Part shown: positions 51,353-59,168 of the stretch, piece after piece
Position numbering within the stretch: the first letter of the stretch is position 1
Layout: each line of letters begins with the position of its first letter
Assembly: GCF_042096055.1 (NCBI RefSeq)
Contig: NZ_JBELMH010000005.1
Coordinates: 16,689 to 80,688 of the forward strand
Reading direction: 5' to 3'
Origin: Citreimonas sp042096055
GTDB lineage: Bacteria > Pseudomonadota > Alphaproteobacteria > Rhodobacterales > Rhodobacteraceae
DNA length: 64,000 bases
Program-made: the position numbers and the translations under genes
The notes under the pieces: model-generated
Databases searched by the model: none
What the model was told of the DNA's origin: nothing
Seen by the model: the letters and a program-made list of their open reading frames with translations, nothing else

Positions 51353-52249
51353 ATGCTCGAACTGCTCACCTACGACGTGTTCACCGAAAAGGCGTTCCTG
51401 GGAAACCCGCTCGCCATCGTGCCGCATGCCGAAGGCCTGTCGACCGAGCAGATGCAGACCCTGGCGCGAGAGCTGAACCTGTCCGAGACGATCTTCGTCC
51501 TGCCGCCCGAGGACGCAAGCCATACGGCAAAGGTGCGCATCTTCTTTCCGAACGACGAAATTCCCTTCGCCGGGCACCCGACCATCGGCTGCGCCATCCA
51601 TCTGTCGGGCCTGCTCGACGCGCGGGCAGACGCGACGGTCGAACTGACGCTGGAAGAGAACGCGGGGCCTGTGCCAGTCACCGTGCGCAGGACGAACGGC
51701 CGGGTGTTCGCAGAACTCGCGGCACCCGTCCTGCCGGTGCGGGAGCGCGAGATCGCGGACACGGACCTGGCGGCAAGCGCGCTGGGGCTTGGGCCCGGCG
51801 ACATTGGCAACGCGACCGCGCCGCTGCCCGAGGTCTGGCAGGCGGGGCCGTCCTACCTGCTGGTGCCCGTCGCGTCGATCGACGCCCTGGAACGCGCCCG
51901 GCCCAGCGGCGCCGGCTGGGACAGGCTGACCGAACGGGCGGAGACGATCAGCGCCTGGCTGTTCACGTCGGACGGCAAGGACGGCTTTCGCGCAAGGATG
52001 TTCTCGCCGGCGGGTGGCACGCCCGAGGACCCGGCGACCGGATCGGCCGTCGTCACCTTTGCCGGGCTGTTGGCCGGTCACGGCCACTGCACCGGCGACG
52101 AAACCCAGTTCCGCGTCACGCAAGGCGTCGAAATGGGCCGCCGCTCGGAGATCTTTGCCCGGCTCATCCTGAAGGACGGCACGCTTGGATCGGTGCGCAT
52201 CGGCGGCTGCGCGGTCCCGATCTCTGCCGGTCGAATCCGGGTTCCGTGA
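51353..52249 (+). CDS. PhzF-family isomerase/epimerase
   Basis: 298 residues. Opening TYDVFTEKAFLGNPLAIV, with the catalytic Glu in LNLSETIFVLP (about 45) and the conserved FAGHPTIGCA, as well as FSPAGGTPEDPATGSA in the second half. Homologues isomerise dihydro-hydroxyanthranilate (phenazine pathway) or act on other amino-acid-like substrates. No phenazine genes are near, so the substrate is unknown. The 198-base region upstream shows no EcfG-type site. Confidence 0.88.
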   Translation: MLELLTYDVFTEKAFLGNPLAIVPHAEGLSTEQMQTLARELNLSETIFVLPPEDASHTAKVRIFFPNDEIPFAGHPTIGCAIHLSGLLDARADATVELTLEENAGPVPVTVRRTNGRVFAELAAPVLPVREREIADTDLAASALGLGPGDIGNATAPLPEVWQAGPSYLLVPVASIDALERARPSGAGWDRLTERAETISAWLFTSDGKDGFRARMFSPAGGTPEDPATGSAVVTFAGLLAGHGHCTGDETQFRVTQGVEMGRRSEIFARLILKDGTLGSVRIGGCAVPISAGRIRVP

Positions 52250-52285
52250 CCCGAACGCACCTGCCCGAACACGCAAAGCCCGCCT

Positions 52286-53035
52286 TCAGGCCGGCAGGGT
52301 GACGACCATCGCGCCGCGTTTGGTGGTGACGATCGTGTGCTCGTACTGCACGACGGACGCGCGCGGCGTGCTGTAGAGGGTCCAGCCGTCGTCGCCTTCG
52401 GTCGCCATGAGACCGCCGGTGGACAGGAACGGCTCGATCGTGAAGACGAGGCCGTTGGTCATGCGGCGGGTCTCGTCGGCGTCGGGCCAGGTGGCGATCT
52501 CTTCGGGGTACTCGTGCAGCGAACGGCCGACGCCGTGGCTGGCGAGGTTCCGGATCAGCGTGTAGCCGCGCGCCGAGGCGAAGCGGCCGATGGCCTTGCC
52601 GATGCCGGCGATGGGCTTGCCCGCCGCGACCTGGCCGATGCCGATCTGCATGGCGCGGCGGCCGTCGCGGCACAGCCGGTCGCGCGCCGCGTCCGACGGC
52701 GGCACGATCGAGGTGGCGCCGGTATCGGCGAAATAGCCGTTCTTCGAGGCCGACACGTCGATGTTCACCATGTCGCCGGCGGCGATCACCCGGCCGCCGG
52801 GGATGCCGTGGGCGATTTCCTCGTTCACGCTGATGCAGGTGGCGCCGGGAAAGCCGTAGGTCGACCGGGGCGCGGGGTCGGCGCCGTCGCGTTCGAGCAG
52901 GACGCGGCCGATCTCGTCGAGCTCGGCGGTGGTCATGCCGGGTTCGAGCGCGGCGGTCATGTCGCGCAGGGTGTTGGCGACGATCCGGCCGATATGCTTC
53001 AGGCCGTCGAGCTCGGCCTGGTTCGTGATCGTCAT
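52286..53035 (-). CDS. map: Type I methionine aminopeptidase
   Basis: 249 residues. Metal ligands in order: Asp in VNIDVSA, Asp in YFADTGAT, His in ASHGVGRSLHE, Glu in FTIEPFL and Glu in VVQYEHTI. This is the MetAP type 1a set. Removes N-terminal Met from nascent proteins in the cytoplasm. Alphaproteobacteria usually carry at least one more copy, so this may be a secondary one. It lies 85 bases downstream of the GNAT gene on the same strand. Confidence 0.92.
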   Translation of the reverse strand: MTITNQAELDGLKHIGRIVANTLRDMTAALEPGMTTAELDEIGRVLLERDGADPAPRSTYGFPGATCISVNEEIAHGIPGGRVIAAGDMVNIDVSASKNGYFADTGATSIVPPSDAARDRLCRDGRRAMQIGIGQVAAGKPIAGIGKAIGRFASARGYTLIRNLASHGVGRSLHEYPEEIATWPDADETRRMTNGLVFTIEPFLSTGGLMATEGDDGWTLYSTPRASVVQYEHTIVTTKRGAMVVTLPA

Positions 53036-53120
53036 GGCGTTCCTTCCTTGCGTCGCGGCCGGTCTACCCGGTGACGCAGCGCTTATCCCTGCCCGGATGC
53101 CTTTGGCGGTTAACCCCCGG

Positions 53121-53798
53121 TCAGGCCGATGCCGCCGGCGCCGCCGGGGCGAGGCGCAGGGGCCTGCGCTGGCGGCCGGCCGCGTCGAAGTTTTCGGGCG
53201 ACAGCCACGCGTCGTAGACCGGGCGGATGCGCTGCCAGTCGCCGTCGGTCATGCCGTACCACGCGGTGTCGCGGTTGCGGCCCTTGACCACCATGTGCTG
53301 GCGGAAGACGCCCTCGAACGCAAAGCCGAAGCGTTCGGCCGCGCGGCGCGAGGGCTGGTTCAGCGCGTTGCACTTCCACTCGAACCGGCGATAGCCGAGG
53401 TCGAAGACGCAGGCGGCCGTCAGGTACAGCGCCTCGGTCGCCATGCGGGTGCGTTGCAGCGCCGGGCCCCACATGATGTTGCCGATCTCGGCCACGCCGT
53501 TGGCCGCGTCGATCCGCATTATCGCCTGCCGCCCCTCGGCGCGGCCGGTGGTCTTGTCGATCACCGCGAAGAACAGCGGGTCTGTCGAGGGGACCGCGCG
53601 GGCCAGCCAGGCGTCGAAGGCCGCGCGGTCCTGCGGCCTTTCGGGGAGCCAGCGAAAGCGGTCGTCGGCCCCCGGGGCCGCGGCCGCGTAGAACAGCGTG
53701 TCGGCGTGGTCCGGCCCCAGCGGTTCGAGGCGCACGTAGCGTCCGTCGATGGGGGCGCGCGGCGGCACCGGCCGGGGCGTCCAGTCTGCAAGATCCAT
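53121..53798 (-). CDS. GNAT-family N-acetyltransferase (RimJ/RimL-like)
   Basis: 225 residues. Typical RimL-like opening VRLEPLGPDHADTLFYAA, acetyl-CoA loop region ALQRTRMATEALYL (Q/RxxGxG/A variant) and later NALNQPSRRAAERFGFAFEG. Likely acetylates an amino group of a protein or small molecule. ATG 53798 has AGGGAAGG upstream; an ATG at 53822 lacks one. Ala/Pro-rich tail. Confidence 0.85.
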   Translation of the reverse strand: MDLADWTPRPVPPRAPIDGRYVRLEPLGPDHADTLFYAAAAPGADDRFRWLPERPQDRAAFDAWLARAVPSTDPLFFAVIDKTTGRAEGRQAIMRIDAANGVAEIGNIMWGPALQRTRMATEALYLTAACVFDLGYRRFEWKCNALNQPSRRAAERFGFAFEGVFRQHMVVKGRNRDTAWYGMTDGDWQRIRPVYDAWLSPENFDAAGRQRRPLRLAPAAPAASA

Positions 53799-53895
53799 GC
53801 GCGCGCCCTTCCCTGCCGGCATCTACCGGCCGGATAACAGCACCGGACGGCGCAGCGCACAACCGCCTGGGCGCGCGATCACACCGGACAAGAAA

Positions 53896-53929
53896 AAACC
53901 CCGCCTGGCCGGGGAGCCAAGCGGGGTTT
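53896..53929 (-). terminator. Rho-independent terminator with no annotated long gene upstream
   Basis: Stem AAACCCCGC (53896-53904) / GCGGGGTTT (53921-53929), then a T-run on the minus strand. It implies a short minus-strand transcript coming from about 54170. Confidence 0.75.
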
Positions 53930-53979
53930 GGTCACAGGCGCGAAACCGGGAAGAGACGCTTGTGACCTGGGGGGAATCG

Positions 53980-54129
53980 TCAGATCTGCCGTGTGCGGAG
54001 TTGGCGTGCCTGACGCGAGACAGGGATATTCTGCAGCAGCAGAACCCTCTGCGGATGATACGAACGGAAAGACCGACGCATCATGTCGTCGAACAATCCA
54101 ACGAGCTTTGCGATAAGGTCCAGGGGCAT
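53980..54129 (-). CDS. Candidate small protein or small RNA gene
   Basis: 49-codon frame starting MPLDLIAKLVGLFDDMMRR, with GGAG eight bases before its ATG. A GGTT-variant EcfG-like promoter lies about 48 bases upstream, and a strong terminator lies 50 bases downstream. The three signals agree on one transcript of about 270 bases. The peptide is unlike any family I know, so a non-coding stress RNA is equally possible. The rest of 53823-54376 looks empty. Confidence 0.45.
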   Translation of the reverse strand: MPLDLIAKLVGLFDDMMRRSFRSYHPQRVLLLQNIPVSRQARQLRTRQI

Positions 54130-54176
54130 CCGTTCGCTCCATCCAGTTGCGCACCCCGTGCGGGATACATCAGGGA

Positions 54177-54201
54177 AACCGGCGACCCCGAGATCGGTTC
54201 C
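54177..54201 (-). promoter_or_regulatory. EcfG-like promoter (GGTT variant) of the small transcript
   Basis: Minus strand GGAAC (54201-54197), 16-base spacer, GGTT (54180-54177). Confidence 0.45.
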
Positions 54202-54376
54202 GGACTTTTTTCCGGCCCGCGCCGTTTTTCTTTTCCTCGGCTGGCGGGGACGCGTCCGCGGGTCCGTCACGCCCCCGTGCGCGCCGGAACCCTTCGCCGC
54301 GTCCGGTACTTATACCGGCGTCACACCCTTGCGGAGCCTGCATGAATCCCACAGCGCACACGGACGCCGCGTCCCG

Positions 54377-55780
54377 ATGACGGCGACGCACGACGACCTG
54401 AACGAAGGGCCCGTGTGGCGCAAGCTGACCAAGGTCAGCGCGCCGATGGCCCTGGGGATCCTGGGCGTTCTGCTGGTCGGGCTGGCGGACGCCTTCTTCC
54501 TCGCGCGCGTGGGCCAGACCGAGCTGACGGCGGTGGGCTTCGTCTATCCGGTGATCGTCGCGGTCAGCGCGTTCTCGGTCGGCATGTCGGCGGGCGCGAA
54601 CGCCGCGTTCTCGCAGACGCTGGGGCACGGTGATGGCGACGCGGCCGAGGCGCGGCTGACGCTGCATGCGGTGGGCCTGGGCCTGGTGGTGGGCGTGGCG
54701 ATCGGCGCCGCGTTGTGGCTGGGCGCGCCGCTGATCTTCTCGACCCTGGGCGCGCGCGAGGCGGTGCTGGACGCGATCCTGGTCTACGTTCCCTGGTGGG
54801 CGGCGAGCTTCCCGATCCTGGTGGCGACGATGATCCTGAACGCGTCGTTCCGCGCGGCGGGCGACGCGGCGATCCCGTCGGCGGTGATGGTGATGACGGC
54901 GGTGCTGAACATCGCGCTGACGCCGGTCTTCGTCTTCGGCGTCGGCCCCATCGGCGCGATGGGGATGATGGGCGCGGGCGTCTCGACGCTGCTGGCGCGC
55001 AGCCTGGCGCTGGCGGTCGTGGTGATGCTGGCGCTGCGCAAGGGCCGCCTGTCGCCGGGCGAGCGCCCGCTCGAGGGGCTCTCGACCTCGCTGCGCGCGA
55101 TCACCGCGACCGGGCTGCCGGCGGGCGCGTCGCGCGCGGTGAACCCGGCCGGCATGGCAGCGGTGACGATGGCGGTCTCGACGCTTGGCGACACGGCGGT
55201 CGCGGGCTTCGGCGCCGCGTCGCGGGTGCAGGCGATCGCGCTGGTGCCGTTCTTCGCCGTCGCCTCGGGGCTGGCGCCGGTCATCGGACAGGCCTGGGGC
55301 GCGAACCGCGTCGACCGCGCCACCGACGCGATGCGCGTCGCGGTGTGGTTCGCGCTGGCCTACGGGCTCGGAGTCGCCCTGCTGCTGTGGGCCTTCGCCG
55401 ACCCGATCGCGCGGGTGATGACGGCGGAACAGGACGCGACCCAGTACACCGCGCACTACCTGCAGATCGTCGGCTGGAGCCTTGGCGCCTACGGCATCGT
55501 GCTGGCCGCCAACGCGGCAATGACCGCGCGGTCGAGCGCGCGCTGGGCGCTGGGGCTGAGCGTTTTGCGCATCGCGCTGCTCTACATCCCGCTGGCCTGG
55601 CTGGGCGTGACGCTGTTCGGCTACACCGGCGTTCTGGCGGCCACAGTGGTCGCCAACGCGCTGGCGGCCTGGGCCGGCCTGATCCTGTCGCGGCACAAGC
55701 GGGTGCTGCGCTCGGACGCGGCGCCGGTGGCGGGACCGGCACATCGGCTTTCAGCGATCGGAGACCATCATGGCGAATGA
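54377..55780 (+). CDS. MATE-family efflux transporter
   Basis: 467 residues, twelve helices in two halves. NorM/DinF-like features: LADAFFLARVGQTELTAVGF in TM1, and an MVMTAVLNIALTPVFVFG segment typical between TM5 and TM6. The second half begins near residue 245 (GASRAVNPAGMAAVTMAVS). Exports cationic drugs or metabolites using Na+ or H+. Overlaps the next gene by 11 bases. No EcfG-type site immediately upstream: a GGAAC at 54286 lacks a -10. Confidence 0.9.
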   Translation: MTATHDDLNEGPVWRKLTKVSAPMALGILGVLLVGLADAFFLARVGQTELTAVGFVYPVIVAVSAFSVGMSAGANAAFSQTLGHGDGDAAEARLTLHAVGLGLVVGVAIGAALWLGAPLIFSTLGAREAVLDAILVYVPWWAASFPILVATMILNASFRAAGDAAIPSAVMVMTAVLNIALTPVFVFGVGPIGAMGMMGAGVSTLLARSLALAVVVMLALRKGRLSPGERPLEGLSTSLRAITATGLPAGASRAVNPAGMAAVTMAVSTLGDTAVAGFGAASRVQAIALVPFFAVASGLAPVIGQAWGANRVDRATDAMRVAVWFALAYGLGVALLLWAFADPIARVMTAEQDATQYTAHYLQIVGWSLGAYGIVLAANAAMTARSSARWALGLSVLRIALLYIPLAWLGVTLFGYTGVLAATVVANALAAWAGLILSRHKRVLRSDAAPVAGPAHRLSAIGDHHGE

Positions 55781-56378
55781 CGCGAACACCGAAACGGACC
55801 GCGACGACGACACCGGCGGCGAGCACGGCTGGACCCGACGCCTCGCGCGGCACCGCACGGGCCTTGCGCTGCTGTCCTTCGCGGAAAGCACCGTGGTACC
55901 GATCCCGCTCGAGACGATCGTGGTGCCGCTGATGGTGGGCCACCACCGCCGGTCGATCACCATCGCGACGGCGATCTGGCTGGGCTGCCTCGTGGGCGCG
56001 TCGCTGTTCTACTTCGTCGGGCTGTGGCTGGCCGATCCGGTGGTGATCCCGGCGCTGGAATGGCTGGGGCTGAAAGACAATTTCGACCAGATGACCTCGG
56101 ATCTGGACAGCGGAAGCCTGTTCTGGACAGTGTTCCTGGTCTCGTTCTCGCCCGCGCCGATGCAGCTGGCAACGCTGGGCACCGGCGTCGTGGGCGGCAA
56201 CTTCCTGACCTTCTTCGCCGCCATCGCGTTGTCGCGGGGTTTGCGCTATTACGGCCTGGCGGTGCTGGCGCGCCTGTTCGGCCCCAAGATCGCCGAGCTG
56301 GGCGTGCCCACCGGCAAGCTGGTGATCGGCCTCGTGATCGTGCTGCTGGTCGGCTGGGGGATCATGCAGTTCATCTGA
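55770..56378 (+). CDS. VTT/DedA-superfamily membrane protein (YqaA-like)
   Basis: 202 residues, four to five helices. SFAESTVVPIPLETIVVPLM contains the acidic residue and Pro-Ile-Pro of the YqaA group; LVSFSPAPMQLATLGTGVVGGN and LSRGLRYYGLAVLARLFGP follow. Members act in membrane potential or phospholipid transport. Translationally coupled to the MATE gene. Confidence 0.85.
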   Translation: MANDANTETDRDDDTGGEHGWTRRLARHRTGLALLSFAESTVVPIPLETIVVPLMVGHHRRSITIATAIWLGCLVGASLFYFVGLWLADPVVIPALEWLGLKDNFDQMTSDLDSGSLFWTVFLVSFSPAPMQLATLGTGVVGGNFLTFFAAIALSRGLRYYGLAVLARLFGPKIAELGVPTGKLVIGLVIVLLVGWGIMQFI

Positions 56379-56483
56379 GGCGACCCCCGCGCCCCTAACC
56401 CATTGTCGCCCGGATTCCGGGCGGCCGAACGGCGCCCGACCACGAGGTCGCGGCGCCGAACGTATTTCGAAAAGGAGAAAGCC

Positions 56484-57134
56484 ATGCCCCGCAAGCCGCA
56501 AGACACCCTGGATCCCGTGGACCTGCGCCCCGACGCTACGCTGCTGCGCATCTGCTCGATCCTGGGACTTCTGGGCACCGCTGCGCTGATCGCGTCAAAC
56601 ATCGCCGGCAGCGTCATGGTGCCCGGCCACGACTGGGTCGCCGACACGGTCAGCGACCTGGCCGCGGGCGAGTTCGAAATCATCCAGGACGTGGGCTTCT
56701 ACGGGTTCGCGGCGGGGCTGTTCGCGGTGGCGCTGGGGCTGGCGCACATGCGGCTGAGCGGCACGCGCATGACCGTGACGATCCTGTCGCTGGCGGTGCT
56801 GACGGGCATCGTGGTCATGGTCGGCGCCCGGAACGAGTACGGCGACAACGACGAAGAGGGCGTGGTGATCCACATATACCTGGTCTACGCGCTGGGCCTT
56901 CTGTTCCTGGCCGCGTTCGCCGCGCCCGTCGCGGTCTTCCGGCAGCTGAGCCGCACCCTCGGGCGCATCTCGATCCTGTGCGCGATCGTCTGGGCGATCA
57001 TGGCGCCGATCTTCTTCGTGATGCCCACCGGCTACGACGGCGCATGGGAACGCGCGCTGGGCATCGTCGCGGCGCTGTGGGTCGCCGCCGTTTCCCACGA
57101 GATCGGGAAATGCGCGACGCGCGAAGGTGGCTGA
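56484..57134 (+). CDS. DUF998 membrane protein
   Basis: 216 residues, six helices. DWVADTVSDLAAGEFEIIQDVGFY after TM1 is the DUF998 signature, with FVMPTGYDGAWERALGI near the end. AAAGGAG lies before the ATG at 56484; the upstream extension in the same frame is not used. Function unknown. Confidence 0.8.
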   Translation: MPRKPQDTLDPVDLRPDATLLRICSILGLLGTAALIASNIAGSVMVPGHDWVADTVSDLAAGEFEIIQDVGFYGFAAGLFAVALGLAHMRLSGTRMTVTILSLAVLTGIVVMVGARNEYGDNDEEGVVIHIYLVYALGLLFLAAFAAPVAVFRQLSRTLGRISILCAIVWAIMAPIFFVMPTGYDGAWERALGIVAALWVAAVSHEIGKCATREGG

Positions 57135-57200
57135 GCGGAATTGGCGCCGGGGCATCGAGCCGCCCCGGCGCCGATATGAATCCCGGGCCGAAACGAAAAA

Positions 57201-57221
57201 GGGGCCCGCTTTGCGGACCCC
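57201..57221 (-). terminator. Terminator of the PRC-barrel secreted protein gene
   Basis: Stem GGGGCCCGC / GCGGACCCC (one mismatch) with TTT loop, followed on the minus strand by five T. Confidence 0.65.
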
Positions 57222-57274
57222 CAATTCGGAAACGGACCTTGGGCCCTTTTCCCTGAAAGCTGCTTTCGGAACTA

Positions 57275-57868
57275 TTAGTTCCAGAAGCCTTCGTCGACGC
57301 CTTCCATGCTCTCCAGCTGCTCTTCGCTGAGGCGCGTGACGTAGGCATAGTTCTCGTCGTCGACGGCGACGAGGTTCACATCGTCGAGCGAGATGACGAC
57401 GTGCTTGTCACCGATGTCCAGGAAACCGCCGACTTCCGCGACGATGCCGGTCATCTGACCGTTGCGCGACAGCACGATGTCCTCGATCTCGCCGATCTGG
57501 TTCCAGTCGGCGCCGACTTCGTTCCATTCGGCGTCGGTGTCCCAGCCTTCATCGTTGGCTGCGTTGATCGTGTAGATCGTGCCACCGGTGATGTCGCGGG
57601 TGCGGATCAGGTTCGCACGCTCGTTCCACAGCTCGTCGCTGGTGTACTCGCCGTCGTCGTTCATCGCCATGCTGGTGTCGTCCTGCATGGTCTCGCCGTC
57701 CATGGTCTCGCCGTCCTGCATCGCGGTTTCGCTCTGCATGGTGTCTTCGGTCTGCATGGTGCCGGCTTCGTTTTCCATCGCGGCGTCGTCGCCAGCGTTA
57801 TGGCTTTCCGCGAATGCGGCGCCCGATGCGAGAATGAGAGCGATTGCACTGGTGCTCAGATATTTCAT
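57275..57868 (-). CDS. Exported PRC-barrel protein with Met/acidic repeats
   Basis: 197 residues. Signal peptide (MKYLSTSAIALILASGAAFA), then about 45 residues of short Met/Glu/Asp/Thr repeats (units such as TMQTED, TMQSET, TMDGE, TMQDD), then a PRC-barrel domain (about 85-190, GTIYTIN, IGEIEDIVLSRNGQMTGIVAEVGGFLDIG). Met-rich acidic strings can bind copper or be redox-active; that is speculation. AGGAGAAA before the ATG at 57868. Confidence 0.8.
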   Translation of the reverse strand: MKYLSTSAIALILASGAAFAESHNAGDDAAMENEAGTMQTEDTMQSETAMQDGETMDGETMQDDTSMAMNDDGEYTSDELWNERANLIRTRDITGGTIYTINAANDEGWDTDAEWNEVGADWNQIGEIEDIVLSRNGQMTGIVAEVGGFLDIGDKHVVISLDDVNLVAVDDENYAYVTRLSEEQLESMEGVDEGFWN

Positions 57869-57902
57869 GACGTTTCTCCTGTTTCCTTCGTTCTGCCCAA
57901 TC

Positions 57903-57927
57903 AACAAACGGGCAGACTGCAAGTTCC
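57903..57927 (-). promoter_or_regulatory. Possible EcfG-like site with TGTT
   Basis: Minus strand GGAAC (57927-57923), 16-base spacer, TGTT (57906-57903). Weak; well placed for the PRC-barrel gene. Confidence 0.3.
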
Positions 57928-58012
57928 AAGTTTTTCATTCCGACTAGGGCAAGTTTGCCGATCGGATCGCGTGGGGCGGCGATTGCGCCGCCCTGTGTCT
58001 GCTCCGGCGGGC

Positions 58013-58201
58013 TCAGACCGTGGACGCGGTGCGCCGGGGTCCGGCGATCAGCCAGACGATGAAGCCGATCAGCGGCAGCAGAAGAATGAACAGGGTCCAG
58101 AGCACTTTCTTGCCCGTCGAGGCGGACGAGCCGAGGATGTGCACGAGGGCCCAGATGTCGAGGACGAGCAGGATAAGCCCGCCGATACCGAAGAATTCCA
58201 T
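58013..58201 (-). CDS. PLDc_N-domain small membrane protein
   Basis: 62 residues, two hydrophobic helices separated by a short SASTGKK loop (FFGIGGLILLVLDIWALVHIL and VLWTLFILLLPLIGFIVWLIA), ending GPRRTASTV. This is the PLD nuclease N-terminal transmembrane domain as a stand-alone protein. AAGGAGAG precedes the ATG at 58201. Exact EcfG-type promoter about 80 bases upstream. It may partner the PLD-like protein of the GSR operon, which lacks membrane helices (inference). Confidence 0.82.
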   Translation of the reverse strand: MEFFGIGGLILLVLDIWALVHILGSSASTGKKVLWTLFILLLPLIGFIVWLIAGPRRTASTV

Positions 58202-58279
58202 GTGTCTCTCCTTCATGGCCCGGCGCGGGTGTCGCAACGCGTCCGCGCGCCGAGGCCGGTGTTTGGTGTCTGCCCTGTC

Positions 58280-58304
58280 AACGGTATCGGGCCGGCGGTG
58301 TTCC
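58280..58304 (-). promoter_or_regulatory. EcfG-type promoter of the PLDc_N gene
   Basis: Minus strand GGAAC (58304-58300), 16-base spacer, CGTT (58283-58280). Confidence 0.78.
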
Positions 58305-58384
58305 GCCGGGCGTTCGACGCCCGGGCGGCGGAGGTCGGTCGAAATGCGGGCAGGAACAGCGCTGCGCGCGTCACGCGCACGGGC

Positions 58385-58409
58385 GGAACCCCGCCCGCGG
58401 GCGCGGGTT
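58385..58409 (+). promoter_or_regulatory. EcfG-like promoter (GGTT variant) of the PAP2 gene
   Basis: GGAAC (58385-58389), 16-base spacer, GGTT (58406-58409). It ends nine bases before the ATG, so the transcript would be leaderless. Confidence 0.4.
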
Positions 58410-58417
58410 GGGCCGGC

Positions 58418-59167
58418 ATGTCACGTCTATCCGATAGAACCCGCCACGCCCGCTCGCTCCTCCGCTCGGTCGAGATCCGATCGCTGGTCTCGCTGGCGCT
58501 GATCATCGCCGCCGTCTGGGCCTTCGCCGAACTGGCCGACGAGGTGATCGAGGGCACGACCCGCAACCTCGACCGCGACCTGCTGCTGATGCTGCGCACC
58601 GCGGGCGACCTTTCGGACCCCATCGGCCCGCCGATCCTGGAAGAGATCGGCCGCGACCTGACCGCGCTGGGCGGCGTCATCGTGCTGACGCTGGCCACGC
58701 TGTTCGCCGGCGGCTTTTTCCTGATGCGGGGGCAATACGGCTCGATGGTCTACCTGTGGACCACGGTGGGCGGCGGCATCCTGATCTCGGGCATCGCCAA
58801 GGAGTTCTTCTCGCGCCCGCGGCCGGACCTGGTGCCGCATGGGTCGATCGTGCACACGGCGAGCTTTCCGTCGGGCCATTCGATGATGGCGGCGGTGGCG
58901 TATCTGACGCTGGGCGTGCTGATCGCCCGCGTGCTCGAGAAGCGCTACCTGAAGGTCTACGTGATGGCGATCGCGATCCTGGTGACCGTGCTGGTGGGCG
59001 TCAGCCGGGTCTACCTGGGCGTGCACTGGCCGACGGACGTGCTGGCCGGGTGGCTGGTCGGGCTGGGCTGGGCGATGGTCTGCGTGATGGGCGCGCGCGC
59101 CCTGTCGCGGCGCGGCCATGTCGAGCCCGAAGCGGACGAGGAAGCCCCCGCGCAAGACGCGCGCTGA
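58418..59167 (+). CDS. PAP2-family phosphatase (undecaprenyl/lipid phosphate type)
   Basis: 249 residues, five to six helices, with the three PAP2 motifs: KEFFSRPRPDLVPH, SFPSGHS and SRVYLGVHWPTDV. Dephosphorylates a lipid phosphate at the outer face of the inner membrane. The hydrophobic N-terminal region and the acidic tail are ordinary. No Shine-Dalgarno before ATG 58418. Confidence 0.9.
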   Translation: MSRLSDRTRHARSLLRSVEIRSLVSLALIIAAVWAFAELADEVIEGTTRNLDRDLLLMLRTAGDLSDPIGPPILEEIGRDLTALGGVIVLTLATLFAGGFFLMRGQYGSMVYLWTTVGGGILISGIAKEFFSRPRPDLVPHGSIVHTASFPSGHSMMAAVAYLTLGVLIARVLEKRYLKVYVMAIAILVTVLVGVSRVYLGVHWPTDVLAGWLVGLGWAMVCVMGARALSRRGHVEPEADEEAPAQDAR

Positions 59168-59168
59168 G

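Noticed and set aside
53879..54154. 91-codon minus frame as an alternative to the small-transcript frame
   Set aside because: It has no ribosome binding site and its end runs through the terminator; the 49-codon frame is better supported.
54286..54310. GGAAC as a promoter for the MATE gene
   Set aside because: The position where the -10 should be reads TACT or similar; no CGTT/GGTT.
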